64,000 nt of DNA from Candidatus Pseudoruminococcus merdavium (GTDB lineage Bacteria; Bacillota; Clostridia; Oscillospirales; Ruminococcaceae). The notes beneath the pieces were generated by a model. It made no database searches. It saw only the letters and a program-made list of their open reading frames with translations, and was not told the DNA's origin. The translations under genes and the position numbers were made by a program. The stretch covers positions 18,835 to 82,834 of the forward strand of contig CAJFSS010000013.1 of assembly GCA_904419745.1 (NCBI GenBank). The letters run 5' to 3'. Position 1 is the first letter of the stretch, and the number at the start of each line of letters is the position of its first letter. This document shows, piece by piece, positions 43,998-51,940 of this stretch.

Positions 43998-44400
43998 TTG
44001 TATCGTTTGCTGTCACAGATAAAATGGCATCGCAATCTGCGTTCAATTTTTCCTTTTTGATTCTGTCGAGTGGACTCATCCGCACGGGTCTCATCACATC
44101 CCAATGCCCGGCAATCTTATCATTCTCCACAAGCCACAGGTCGTAGTAGCTAGTGGATATGCCACCAAAAGTACCCTCACTGGCTGCCAAAACGATATTG
44201 ACCTGAGCCAGCACCTAATACCTGATGGGGCTTGTCGAAGATTATAGGCATTCCCTGCTCCGTCGAGCCGCTAGTGTAGTTTCAAACTTGGAAAGACCAT
44301 CGGCAATACTGATATTGCGCTAAATGTAGATGTCCCCTTGGAAGTAATTGGCGTCTTTTTCGGAGGATTACCCTGCATGATATCATAGAGGAAATGTTTC
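43998..44400 (-). pseudogene. SnoaL/NTF2-like protein, degraded
   Basis: On the minus strand fragments typical of SnoaL-like proteins appear in order: IADGLSKFETTLAARR, VLAQVNIVLAASEGTF and STSYYDLWLVENDKIAGHWD followed by VMRPV. Several in-frame stops and shifts interrupt the first half, and the natural C-terminal stop is lost, so the frame runs on into the antisense of the malic enzyme gene. It is the relic of an NTF2-fold protein beside the HxlR gene, a common pairing. Confidence 0.6.
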
Positions 44401-44679
44401 TCCAATGCTCAGTTTACCTCTGTTTTATCCAAATCCATAAGTTTCTTCGCCCCATCAATTTGCGTTCAATCAAAAGGATTCTGTTTTCCCTTTACCGCCT
44501 AATGATCCCAGTACTTGACATAATAGTGTCCTTTCGGCCAGGGCAAAAAACAATCTTAAATCGCGTCAATGTGCCGTATCTCACCCTGCCAACCAAATTG
44601 GCTGTCTTGACTTTATCCAGCTATAGCATTATACTAATTCTATAAAGCTTATTTGTAAAGTAAGCATAATAAAATACTG
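44401..44679. other. Upstream region of the HxlR gene
   Basis: About 280 bp with no intact gene. The left part may be further debris of the same lost operon as the SnoaL-like relic. The right part is AT-rich promoter sequence. Confidence 0.4.
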
Positions 44680-44698
44680 TAGTTCCAAAAAGAAACTA
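44680..44698. promoter_or_regulatory. Candidate HxlR operator
   Basis: TAGTTCC-AAAAA-GAAACTA, an imperfect inverted repeat 30 bp before the HxlR start codon. Confidence 0.35.
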
Positions 44699-44727
44699 TT
44701 GTACATTTAGTAAGGCGAGGAAATTTT

Positions 44728-45063
44728 ATGACAACACAAACAGAAAAAAAGGAGTTACCGGCTTGTCCGGTAGAAACTACATTAACACTGATTGGGGATA
44801 AATGGAAAGTTTTGATTTTGCGGGATTTAATGCCCGGGACGAAACGGTTTGGCGAGCTAAAAAAATCCATCGGCAGTGTTTCTCAGAAAGTGTTGACGGC
44901 CCAACTTCGTGATATGGAGAAAAGCGGTCTACTCACCCGCACTGTGTATGCTGAAGTTCCTCCGCGTGTGGAGTATTCCCTGACGGATTTGGGCAGGAGT
45001 TTGAAGCCCATTTTGGATGCCATGTGGAATTGGGGAGAAAATTACAAGGTTCAAAATTCCTAA
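44728..45063 (+). CDS. HxlR family transcriptional regulator
   Basis: A 111-residue winged-helix protein of the HxlR/MarR-like type. It has CPVETTLTLIGDKWKVLILR (the conserved Cys-Pro and W), RFGELKKSIGSVSQKVLTAQ as recognition region and VPPRVEYSLTDLG as the wing. HxlR proteins sense reactive electrophiles or oxidants through the N-terminal Cys and often control adjacent reductases. Here the neighbouring target gene has decayed. GGCGAGG precedes the start. Confidence 0.9.
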   Translation: MTTQTEKKELPACPVETTLTLIGDKWKVLILRDLMPGTKRFGELKKSIGSVSQKVLTAQLRDMEKSGLLTRTVYAEVPPRVEYSLTDLGRSLKPILDAMWNWGENYKVQNS

Positions 45064-45067
45064 CAAT

Positions 45068-45107
45068 AAAAAGCTGCTGCATCGAATTTTTGGTGCAGCA
45101 GCTTTTC
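45068..45107 (+). terminator. Terminator after the HxlR gene
   Basis: AAAAGCTGCTGCA / TGCAGCAGCTTTT, directly behind the stop codon. Confidence 0.9.
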
Positions 45108-45531
45108 GTTATAATGCAAATTTGAATAAAGAAATGTCATTTTAATGTACACTTCCTACTCACTATTATAAAATCAGAGTTCTCGTAAATCATCGAGTAG
45201 TTTTTTCTGAATATTTTACTGTCCTTCTGAACTTTTGCAAAAGATGGGCCGCATATATCCCGGAGCCCTGTGCCGAGAACATTAGAGAATCCCATTGGCA
45301 AATGCGTTTTTTCTTATAACAGGCCCATCCTTCAGGATTTTGGCCGTAGAACCTTCATAGCACCCCTTTCACAGCATCGTTTTCCAGCAGCTCAGGATTG
45401 TTGTCCCCTGATTTCTTTCGGTCCATCCGTTTAACAAAATTGATTTTTCATTTTTCCATTGATATAATCTATTAAGTAATTGATTTTTTTAAGGAACTAT
45501 CTGTAGGAAAAGGCGATTGGAGAGAGTTTGT
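45108..45531. other. Gene-free stretch before the zinc-ribbon gene
   Basis: About 420 bp. A minus-strand frame contains fragments such as GWACYKKKRICQWDSLMFSA that look protein-like but are broken by stops; no family was recognised. The right end is AT-rich and should hold the promoter of the next gene. Confidence 0.4.
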
Positions 45532-45849
45532 ATGAAAATAACATTAATTGAGTGTACGCAATGCGGCGCGCCAATTCAAATTGACGAATCTAAGGATTTT
45601 GTAGTTTGTAAGTATTGCGGTTCTTCGTACAATCTTACAGAAATTAAAAAGGACGAGAAAGAGAAAAGCAATAGCCCCTGCATTGAAAATACGCAGATCC
45701 GTAAGGAAGAATTGAAAAAAATTTGCAATTTTCTTGACCGAGGGGAACAGATACAGGCAATTAAGTTGTTTAGAACAATAACCGGTGCGGATTTGAAAAC
45801 GGCTAAGGATACCATCGAAAATCTAAAACAATATAATGCGTATAAGTGA
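45532..45849 (+). CDS. Zinc-ribbon protein with L7/L12 C-terminal-like domain
   Basis: A 105-residue protein. The N-terminus ECTQCGAPIQIDESKDFVVC plus KYCG forms a four-cysteine zinc ribbon (about 10-36). After a charged linker, the C-terminus IQAIKLFRTITGADLKTAKD continuing to TIENL matches the ribosomal protein L7/L12 C-terminal fold (compare the KxxVIKxVRxxTGLGLKEAKxxVE pattern). Proteins of this pairing are known in Firmicutes but have no assigned role. The start at 45532 follows GGAGAG. It is AT-rich and monocistronic. Confidence 0.75.
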   Translation: MKITLIECTQCGAPIQIDESKDFVVCKYCGSSYNLTEIKKDEKEKSNSPCIENTQIRKEELKKICNFLDRGEQIQAIKLFRTITGADLKTAKDTIENLKQYNAYK

Positions 45850-46034
45850 AAATAAATAGAATAGATCAGATGAATACTTATACTTGCTACCTTACAACAC
45901 AATCCCATGTTGAAGTGTTGTCCGATGCAGACAAAACGTCTCCCTAAAGCAAGGTGCGCGATTCGGAAACGACGGCTCACCGCTGTCTCACTGTTTCAAA
46001 ATTAGTGGCATAAAAGAATCAGAGCACAACGACG

Positions 46035-46072
46035 AAAAAAGCTACATTTTGATTTCTCAAAATGTAGCTTTT
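46035..46072 (-). terminator. Terminator of tRNA-Ser
   Basis: AAAAGCTACATTTTG / CAAAATGTAGCTTTT, 15-bp stem with minus-strand T-tract, 4 nt from the tRNA end. Confidence 0.92.
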
Positions 46073-46076
46073 AACT

Positions 46077-46169
46077 TGGCGGAGAAGGAGGGATTCGAAC
46101 CCTCGATGCGCTATTAACGCATACACGAGTTCCAGTCGTGCGCCATAAACCGGGCTAGGCGACTTCTCC
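46077..46169 (-). tRNA. tRNA-Ser (GGA)
   Basis: A class II tRNA of 93 nt including CCA. Acceptor GGAGAAG / CTTCTCC; anticodon stem CACGA/TCGTG closes loop CTGGAAC, giving anticodon GGA (UCC, Ser). The long variable arm is TATGCGTTAATAGCGCAT and the T-arm CGAGGGTTCGAATCCCTC. Confidence 0.93.
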
Positions 46170-46326
46170 ATTGTTTTCTTTCACTGCGTTCTCTTCAGAG
46201 CGCTTAATTATTATAACTGATTTTATTACACAAGTCAAGCTTTTTCTAGAACTTTTTCAAATTTCTGATAAAAACGGAGTGGAGAGGGAAAGCCTTTCCA
46301 CTCCATCTTATATTCAGAAAATCTGC

Positions 46327-46569
46327 TTATTCTCCGACGTACGGAAGGAAAGCAAGGTGACGTGCACGCTTGATTGCAACTGTCAGCTGACGCTGATGAC
46401 GAGCGCAGGTACCAGTGACTCTGCGTGGAACAATCTTCGCTCTGTCAGAAAGATATCTTCTGAGTTTTGCCACGTCTTTGTAATCGATGTGCTCGACTTT
46501 GTCGACACAGAAGGAACAGACTTTCTTGCGGCCTCTTCTGCCGCGTCCGCCTCTTTCGTTTCTCTCCAA
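46327..46569 (-). CDS. rpsR: 30S ribosomal protein S18
   Basis: An 80-residue S18: basic N-terminus, [19 protein letters not shown] (CxxC form), [20 protein letters not shown] and [14 protein letters not shown] at the end. It is the last gene of the rpsF-ssb-rpsR operon and binds S6 in the 30S platform. The CxxC form suggests a zinc-binding S18 paralog type. It lies 37 bp after ssb, with GGAGG upstream. Confidence 0.96.
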   Translation of the reverse strand: MERNERGGRGRRGRKKVCSFCVDKVEHIDYKDVAKLRRYLSDRAKIVPRRVTGTCARHQRQLTVAIKRARHLAFLPYVGE

Positions 46570-46606
46570 CGTAATGACCTCCTTAAATCAGGATAAATGC
46601 AAATGC

Positions 46607-47071
46607 TTAAAACGGTAAATCGTCGTCTGCCGGAATTTCGGAAAAATCGCCAAGATCTCCACTTTCAAAGGTCTGCGCCTGCTGAGCAACCGAACTTGGA
46701 ACCTCAAAAGGTGTCGGCGCAGGCTGCTGATAAGAAGCTGCACGCTCACTGGAGGCTTTGCTTTCTGCAAAATGGACCTGATCTGCTACAATTTCAAACG
46801 CTTTACGATTTACACCGTTGCGATCGGTATAGCTTCTGGTCTCAATTCTGCCGTCCACCGCCACAAGCTGTCCTTTTCTAAAATAACGGGAGACAAATTC
46901 CGCAGTTTGTCGCCAAGCAACAATATCGATAAAATCGGTTTGCTGCTGGGCATTTTTGGAATAATTCCGGTTGACAGCCAGCGTAAAGCTTGCAACTGAC
47001 ACACCGTTCGGGGTCTGTCTCAGTTCCGGGTCCGCGGTTAAACGTCCCATCAGGATCGCTCGATTGAGCAT
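46607..47071 (-). CDS. ssb: Single-stranded DNA-binding protein
   Basis: A 154-residue SSB. The OB fold covers residues 1-105 with MLNRAILMGRLTADPELRQT, VASFTLAVNRNY, DFIDIVAWRQTAEFVSRYF and GQLVAVDGRIETRSY. A flexible Gln/Pro/Ser linker follows, and the acidic interaction tip is DDDLPF. Its position between rpsF and rpsR is the classic Firmicutes arrangement. Confidence 0.96.
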   Translation of the reverse strand: MLNRAILMGRLTADPELRQTPNGVSVASFTLAVNRNYSKNAQQQTDFIDIVAWRQTAEFVSRYFRKGQLVAVDGRIETRSYTDRNGVNRKAFEIVADQVHFAESKASSERAASYQQPAPTPFEVPSSVAQQAQTFESGDLGDFSEIPADDDLPF

Positions 47072-47089
47072 ACTAACACCACCCTTAAA

Positions 47090-47383
47090 TTAGTCCTTCT
47101 TGACGATCAGCGTACGGAGAACTCCATCTGTAATTTTGTAAACGCGGTCAAGTTCTGCCGGAAATTCCGGAGTGCAGGTGAAGTTTACCAGATAATAGTA
47201 TCCTTCGTTCTCCTTCTGGATTTCGTAAGCGAGTCTGCGCTTACCCCAATCCTCTACGCTGTCAACAGTACCGTGTTCTGCGATAAGGTTCTGGAATTTT
47301 TCAAACAAATTCTTGATACCCTCTTCGCCAAGCTTTGTGCTGAGAATCATTACGGTCTCGTAGCTTGCTTTTACCTGTGCCAT
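47090..47383 (-). CDS. rpsF: 30S ribosomal protein S6
   Basis: A 97-residue S6 with YETVMILSTKLGEEGIKNLF, VEDWGKRRLAYEIQKENEGY and YYLVNFTCTPEFPAELDRVY. The start at 47383 is chosen because AGGAGG lies 8 nt upstream and the family starts there; the frame is open 16 codons further. It is the first gene of the operon. The leader carries a GC-rich hairpin that may be the S6:S18 autoregulatory site. Confidence 0.95.
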   Translation of the reverse strand: MAQVKASYETVMILSTKLGEEGIKNLFEKFQNLIAEHGTVDSVEDWGKRRLAYEIQKENEGYYYLVNFTCTPEFPAELDRVYKITDGVLRTLIVKKD

Positions 47384-47408
47384 GAAAACACCTCCTTTTG
47401 GACTTATG

Positions 47409-47429
47409 GCCCCGGCAGGACGCCGGAGC
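47409..47429 (-). promoter_or_regulatory. Leader hairpin of the rpsF operon, possible S6:S18 site
   Basis: On the minus strand GCTCCGGC-GTCCT-GCCGGGGC, 26 nt before the rpsF start. Bacterial rpsF leaders often contain a GC-rich hairpin with CCG recognised by the S6:S18 complex. The fit to that motif is approximate. Confidence 0.4.
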
Positions 47430-47463
47430 AAGGATGTTATGCGTCTGGCGCAATAACAGTCAA

Positions 47464-47492
47464 ATTATAGCACTACTTGTAAAGCTTGTCAA
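47464..47492 (-). promoter_or_regulatory. Promoter of the rpsF-ssb-rpsR operon
   Basis: On the minus strand TTGACA, 17 bp, TATAAT: a consensus sigma-A promoter. Confidence 0.93.
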
Positions 47493-47500
47493 CTCATAAT

Positions 47501-48370
47501 TCAAAGTGTTTTTGCAAGTTCTTTCAAATAGCTTCTAAGCCCTTCTCCAATTTCCTCATGCGCAAGGCCCACTTCAATGGATGCCTGTAAAATACCCAAC
47601 TTATTTCCCATATCATACCGAGTGCCCTCATAGTCCACGCCGATCATTTGCTCTGTCACGGCGAGCTCTTTCATGGCGTCCGTAAGCTGGATTTCCCCTC
47701 CGGCTCCCGGGGCTGTATGTTCCAGAATTTCAAATATTTTCGGTGGAAGCACACATCTGCCAAGAATAGAAAAATTGGAGAATTCCTCCCCAGGCGCCGG
47801 CTTTTCGATCATATTATCGACCATATACATCCGTCCATGTTCATGGTGGACGGAAAGAGAAGAATATTTACGGATATCCTCGGAAGGAACCTCTTTGATT
47901 CCCACTACGCCAAGTCCAAATTCCTCATAAGCTTCACACAACTGCTTACATGCGGGATTCTCCCCAATAATAACGTCATCCCCATAAAGGACGGCAAACG
48001 GTTCATTCCCCACAAATGATTTTGCACATAAAATTGCGTGACCAAGGCCTTTCATTTCCTTCTGGCGGACATATTGGATATTTGCCATTTCTGCCACTCT
48101 TTGAACTTCAGAAAGCAGCTTTTCCTTACCGGAATCTGCCAGCCGTTTTTCCAACTCCGGAGAATGGTCAAAATGATCTTCCACTGCTGTTTTACCGCGG
48201 CTGGTAATAATCAAAATCTCCTCAATCCCAGAGCGGACCGCTTCTTCCACAATATATTGAATAGCAGGTTTGTCGACAATTGGGAGCATTTCCTTTGGAA
48301 TTGCTTTGGACGCCGGCAACACCCTTGTCCCCAATCCGGCTGCGGGAATCACTGCCTTCCTTACTTTCAT
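47501..48370 (-). CDS. galU: UTP-glucose-1-phosphate uridylyltransferase
   Basis: A 289-residue GalU that makes UDP-glucose for glycan and envelope synthesis. The nucleotidyltransferase signature is VIPAAGLGTRVLPASKAIPK, followed by EMLPIVDKPAIQYIVEEAV, FAVLYGDDVI (metal Asp), GVVGIKEV and the late GTRYDMGNKLGILQA. Length is typical. It lies 44 bp downstream of the RING-like membrane protein gene on the same strand, so it may share its transcript. The leftward end abuts the rpsF promoter. Confidence 0.94.
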   Translation of the reverse strand: MKVRKAVIPAAGLGTRVLPASKAIPKEMLPIVDKPAIQYIVEEAVRSGIEEILIITSRGKTAVEDHFDHSPELEKRLADSGKEKLLSEVQRVAEMANIQYVRQKEMKGLGHAILCAKSFVGNEPFAVLYGDDVIIGENPACKQLCEAYEEFGLGVVGIKEVPSEDIRKYSSLSVHHEHGRMYMVDNMIEKPAPGEEFSNFSILGRCVLPPKIFEILEHTAPGAGGEIQLTDAMKELAVTEQMIGVDYEGTRYDMGNKLGILQASIEVGLAHEEIGEGLRSYLKELAKTL

Positions 48371-48414
48371 CTCATTTCTCCTTTACCTAAAATGGTTGCT
48401 TAAACCTGTAAGTA

Positions 48415-49431
48415 TTAAAACATGCCAAATACCATAATCATACTGCCAAGCATATACAATGCCATCATAGCAACGCAGAGTATAATGATCCCTTTGCGAT
48501 TGACCCCGCCCTGTTTGATCAGAGCGTCATGGTATTCCGGGGAGCCAGCCGTATAACGTTCCCGCAACTTTTTGATTTTACGGAAAATATGCCATTTATA
48601 AAGCCGGGTAGAAAATAACCCAAAAATAGCCATCACTGCGATACTTACCAGTTGGGAAGCCATTTCAATTTTGAACAGATAAGCGGTATCCACCTGAACC
48701 CCCTGCGCTACAATTCCAGTAAGCGCAGAAAATAAATCCGGTAATGTTCGCATGGAGAGCAGGGTTGTCCCAGTAAAAATCAAAATGGAAATCAGGGCGC
48801 TGACAATTGCCATGGAGTAAACTTTCCGGTACAGGAAATAATAAAAGGAGAAAAAACAGCCCGACCAACACCAGGAAGTTTTTTTCCCTTCGCTCATCTG
48901 TTTAAAACGCGGTAAATAATAGGCGCTGTTCTCCCCCACAATTTCCTGTAATTCCAGTACCGAGACGCCGTCTATTTCTTCTTCCGGAGAGAGCCCTCCA
49001 TAGGGATCCATGGAATATGTTCCAAACGGCATTCCAAAAGGTCCACCCGGGCGTTGGTCCATCCCAGGCTGACCAAAAGGATTCTGCTGATTTCCACCAA
49101 AACCGGGCTGGCCATAGGGATTTTGCGCCCCCTGCTGCGGTCCAAACCCCTTTAAGGGCTTTCCACAGTGGGTACAGAAAATACCCTCTGCCGGATTGGA
49201 GGCGCCACAGGACGGACACTGGACAGTCGCTCCGGACGTCCCTTCCGCATGATTACCGGGGGCATGCCAGGTTTCTCCCGTGCCATGCTTATCTGCAAAT
49301 GCACATTTGCCATTTTTCAGATAACATTCCCTGTGATGAGGAGCGCCGCATTCCGGACAGACAACAATATCGTCTGTTTCCGTAAATTCTTTATTACAGA
49401 TAGGGCAATGAATTCCTTCATATTTCCCCAT
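48415..49431 (-). CDS. RING-like zinc protein with DUF2628-type membrane domain
   Basis: A 338-residue protein. The N-terminal zinc domain (about 9-45) reads HCPICNKEF ... VVCPECGAPHHRECY, a RING/PHD-like cross-brace. A second zinc ribbon (about 72-92) reads CPSCGASNPAEGIFCTHCG. Next come a Gly/Gln/Pro-rich low-complexity segment (QNPYGQPGFGG repeats), ELQEIVGENSAYYLPRF and a membrane domain of about four segments related to DUF2628. The RING-like N-terminus with a membrane tail recurs in Clostridia; its role is unknown, perhaps membrane-proximal quality control. It has its own promoter. Confidence 0.78.
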   Translation of the reverse strand: MGKYEGIHCPICNKEFTETDDIVVCPECGAPHHRECYLKNGKCAFADKHGTGETWHAPGNHAEGTSGATVQCPSCGASNPAEGIFCTHCGKPLKGFGPQQGAQNPYGQPGFGGNQQNPFGQPGMDQRPGGPFGMPFGTYSMDPYGGLSPEEEIDGVSVLELQEIVGENSAYYLPRFKQMSEGKKTSWCWSGCFFSFYYFLYRKVYSMAIVSALISILIFTGTTLLSMRTLPDLFSALTGIVAQGVQVDTAYLFKIEMASQLVSIAVMAIFGLFSTRLYKWHIFRKIKKLRERYTAGSPEYHDALIKQGGVNRKGIIILCVAMMALYMLGSMIMVFGMF

Positions 49432-49509
49432 TCAAACATCTCCTTGTACCATGGTTTTCTATTGAGAACAACGAAAAAACCGTTTTTTTGATAAACTACA
49501 TACCTTTAT

Positions 49510-49537
49510 ATTATAAACGATCCTCCTATAAATTCAA
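49510..49537 (-). promoter_or_regulatory. Promoter of the RING-like protein gene
   Basis: On the minus strand TTGAAT, 16 bp, TATAAT, about 80 bp before the start codon. Confidence 0.6.
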
Positions 49538-49568
49538 AGCTTTTTTGTAAACTTTGTAAGAACCCGCC

Positions 49569-49597
49569 TTTACTTTGTACGGCGGTTGCACTATAAT
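49569..49597 (+). promoter_or_regulatory. Promoter of prfB
   Basis: TTTACT (49569-49574), 17 bp, TATAAT (49592-49597), about 80 bp before prfB; divergent to the leftward promoter at 49510. Confidence 0.65.
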
Positions 49598-49677
49598 AAA
49601 TATGGGAGATTTTTCTGGTTATTTTTAAATTCCCGGAACCCGAATACCCAAAAACCGGCTTTTGCCGGCAGATAAGG

Positions 49678-50811
49678 ATGATTGAAAACGTTATGCTGCA
49701 ATATGAAGAACTCAGGCTTCGCCTGGAAGAACTAAAACCCGCCATTGACGATTTGAAATTCGCCATTGGTGTTGAAAAAATCAAACAGGAAATCGCCCAG
49801 TTGGAAGATCAGGCCGCTGCACCGGACTTTTGGGAAGATATGAAAAATTCCCAGGCTGTCCTGCAAAAAACCAGCCAACTTAAGGCCAAAGTTACCGCAT
49901 ACGAACAGTTGTGTTCAAAATATGACGACGCAATGACAACGATTGAAATTGCAGACGAAGAAAACGATGAATCCCTATATGGGGAAGCATGTTCCGCAGT
50001 GTCGGATGTGGAAAAGGATTTGGAAGAACAAAAGCTTACCACCCTTCTTTCCGGAGAATACGACGCTAAAAATGCGATTCTGGCCTTCCATGCAGGCGCA
50101 GGCGGGACGGAAGCACAGGACTGGGTGGAAATGCTCTATCGTATGTATCATCGCTGGGCAGAACAGCACCATTTTAAAGTCAAGGTACTGGACTATCTGG
50201 ATGGGGAGGAAGCAGGTATTAAAAGTGCCACAATATTGGTCGAAGGATTAAACGCCTATGGGCTTTTAAAATCCGAATCCGGCGTCCATCGTCTGGTACG
50301 CGTGTCCCCTTTTGATTCTTCCGGCCGCCGGCATACTTCCTTTGCCTCTGTTGAGGTAATGCCTGAAATTGGCGAAGAAGTTGAAGTGGAAATCCGCGAT
50401 GAAGATTTAAAAGTAGACACCTACCGTTCTTCCGGTGCTGGTGGGCAGCATGTCAATAAAACAGAATCCGCTGTGCGTATCACCCATATTCCAACCGGCA
50501 TTGTAGTCGCATGCCAGAATGAACGCAGCCAAATCCAAAACCGGGCCGTTGCCATGCGCATGCTGCGTTCTAAGCTCATTGAAATTAAAGAACGGGCAAA
50601 TTTGGAAAAAATCGAAGATATCAAGGGGGAACTCAAGGAAATCGCCTGGGGTTCCCAAATCCGCTCCTATGTTTTTATGCCCTATACATTGGTCAAAGAC
50701 CATCGTACCGGTTATGAATCCGGAAATATTGGCGCAGTCATGGATGGAGATCTGGATGGGTTTATCAACGCCTATTTAAAAGCCCTGAGCCTTGGGGAGC
50801 TTAAAAAATAA
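49678..50811 (+). CDS. prfB: Peptide chain release factor 2
   Basis: A 377-residue RF2 that recognises UGA and UAA. The tripeptide anticodon SPF is at about 210-212 (RVSPFDSSGRRHTS), and GGQ near 253 lies in SSGAGGQHVNKTESAVR. The N-terminus reads MLQYEELRLRLEELKPAIDD in one continuous frame. There is no internal UGA, so the usual programmed +1 frameshift is absent. The start may be ATG 49678 or ATG 49693 (MLQYEE), which is closer to other RF2 starts; neither has a perfect ribosome binding site. Confidence 0.93.
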   Translation: MIENVMLQYEELRLRLEELKPAIDDLKFAIGVEKIKQEIAQLEDQAAAPDFWEDMKNSQAVLQKTSQLKAKVTAYEQLCSKYDDAMTTIEIADEENDESLYGEACSAVSDVEKDLEEQKLTTLLSGEYDAKNAILAFHAGAGGTEAQDWVEMLYRMYHRWAEQHHFKVKVLDYLDGEEAGIKSATILVEGLNAYGLLKSESGVHRLVRVSPFDSSGRRHTSFASVEVMPEIGEEVEVEIRDEDLKVDTYRSSGAGGQHVNKTESAVRITHIPTGIVVACQNERSQIQNRAVAMRMLRSKLIEIKERANLEKIEDIKGELKEIAWGSQIRSYVFMPYTLVKDHRTGYESGNIGAVMDGDLDGFINAYLKALSLGELKK

Positions 50812-50832
50812 GAAAATTTGGAGGGATGAAGG

Positions 50833-51126
50833 ATGCGTTTTCTAAACAAAGTGGATGAATTCAAACAGGAGGCTACCAACGCTCTCTTTACAAAAGAACA
50901 GGCCATTGCAGTCGCTATAAAACTGTTTGACGCCGAACTTGCCGATCCCTCCAATTCTGAGGAGGATATTCGAGTTCTTACAGATGCAAGACAGCGCGTC
51001 TCCATCCACTATTTTGATAATACGGCTTCCCATGTAGATGAAATTTTGGATTCTGTCGGGGTTGCACGACTGACTGCACATGACATTGCCCAGGCAATTG
51101 ATATCATGCTTTTTGAATCCAAGTAA
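50833..51126 (+). CDS. Conserved-looking hypothetical protein
   Basis: A 97-residue, helical, acidic protein (FTKEQAIAVAIKLFDAELAD, SEEDIRVLTDARQRVSIHYF, LTAHDIAQAIDIMLFE). No family is recognised. It follows prfB by 21 bp with AGGGATGAAGG upstream of its ATG and ends in a terminator, so it is co-transcribed with prfB. The translational quality of the start and the clean operon make it a likely real gene. Confidence 0.65.
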   Translation: MRFLNKVDEFKQEATNALFTKEQAIAVAIKLFDAELADPSNSEEDIRVLTDARQRVSIHYFDNTASHVDEILDSVGVARLTAHDIAQAIDIMLFESK

Positions 51127-51141
51127 GAAGAATATGATTTC

Positions 51142-51180
51142 AAAACAGGAGTGAACAAGTTCACTCCTGTTTTTGTTTTC
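51142..51180 (+). terminator. Terminator of the prfB operon
   Basis: AAAACAGGAGTGAAC / GTTCACTCCTGTTTTT, immediately behind the second gene. Confidence 0.93.
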
Positions 51181-51320
51181 TGGCGCCAGGGTACAGGCGG
51201 GGATTGTCTAAAGCATGGCTTTGGAAATTGTAAAACGGCCGATACTTTTCCATAACTATGTATTTTCCCACAGATCAGGATAATTTCATTGCATTTGTGT
51301 ACACATCTCCTATCGCTTTG

Positions 51321-51328
51321 CATACAAT
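51321..51328 (+). promoter_or_regulatory. Sporulation-type -10 upstream of the BclA-like gene
   Basis: CATACAAT matches the sigma-E -10 consensus (CATACAnT) and is close to that of sigma-K (CATAnnnTA). An AC lies about 17 bp upstream. No good sigma-A pair is seen, and the gene's product looks like a spore-surface protein. Confidence 0.45.
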
Positions 51329-51373
51329 GAAGAGAAAAAACTCTGTTTTCCCTGATAGAAAAGGAGAATCCCT

Positions 51374-51904
51374 ATGACGCAAAGAGAATTTTTACAGCTG
51401 GTTGCAGAAAACTATCCCGGCATTGAAGCAAGACTCCCATTTTACTGTTCTTGCTATTCCCCTTGCTTTCCTACGCCGCAGCCAATTTCCCCATCCGCTA
51501 CACCGACCTATGCCTTTTTGACCGCCAGCACCCCCCTAACCGCAGTAGCTGGCAACGGAATCGCGTTTACCGTGAGAAATACTTCCGGAGACATTTTCGT
51601 ATCCGGGGATACCATAACACTCCAAAAGCCGGGTGTTTATGCTGTTACTTATAACCTGAACCTTCCCTATGCCACTACCCTGTCAACACAGCTAACATTG
51701 CAGCTTAACGGGGCTCGTGTTGCAGGAACACAGGTTCATGTCAACAAAACGGACGCCGCTTCTTCCAACACAGTATTCGGTCAAGCAATTCTTACGGTTC
51801 CCACCGCACCTGCTACATTGCGCCTGATTTCCAGCGCCGCAATCAATATCCCAGTCGAAAGCAATGCCGATATTCTCGCTACTATGAACATTATCAGGCT
51901 GTAA
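51374..51904 (+). CDS. BclA/C1q-like C-terminal domain protein, probable spore surface
   Basis: A 176-residue protein. The N-terminus (1-45) has TQREFLQLVAENYPG and a Cys/Pro-rich patch with CSCYSPCFPTPQPISPS. The rest is a jelly-roll domain like the BclA/C1q-TNF C-terminus: GNGIAFTVRNTSGDIFVSGD, KPGVYAVTYNLNLPYATT, LQLNGARVAGTQVHV and a final ESNADILATMNIIRL. Such domains trimerise on exosporium filaments. Unlike BclA there is no collagen-like GXX repeat region. It has AAAAGGAG upstream and a sporulation-type -10. Confidence 0.75.
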   Translation: MTQREFLQLVAENYPGIEARLPFYCSCYSPCFPTPQPISPSATPTYAFLTASTPLTAVAGNGIAFTVRNTSGDIFVSGDTITLQKPGVYAVTYNLNLPYATTLSTQLTLQLNGARVAGTQVHVNKTDAASSNTVFGQAILTVPTAPATLRLISSAAINIPVESNADILATMNIIRL

Positions 51905-51907
51905 AGC

Positions 51908-51940
51908 AAAACCGCGCGTTAGCCGCGCGGTTTTCTTTTT
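51908..51940 (+). terminator. Terminator after the BclA-like gene
   Basis: AAAACCGCGCG-TTAGC-CGCGCGGTTTTCTTTTT. Confidence 0.93.

Noticed and set aside
42694..44214. A 506-codon open frame antisense to the malic enzyme gene
   Set aside because: It mirrors the strongly biased codon use of the real gene and has no family features, except its first 50 codons, which are the SnoaL-like relic described separately.
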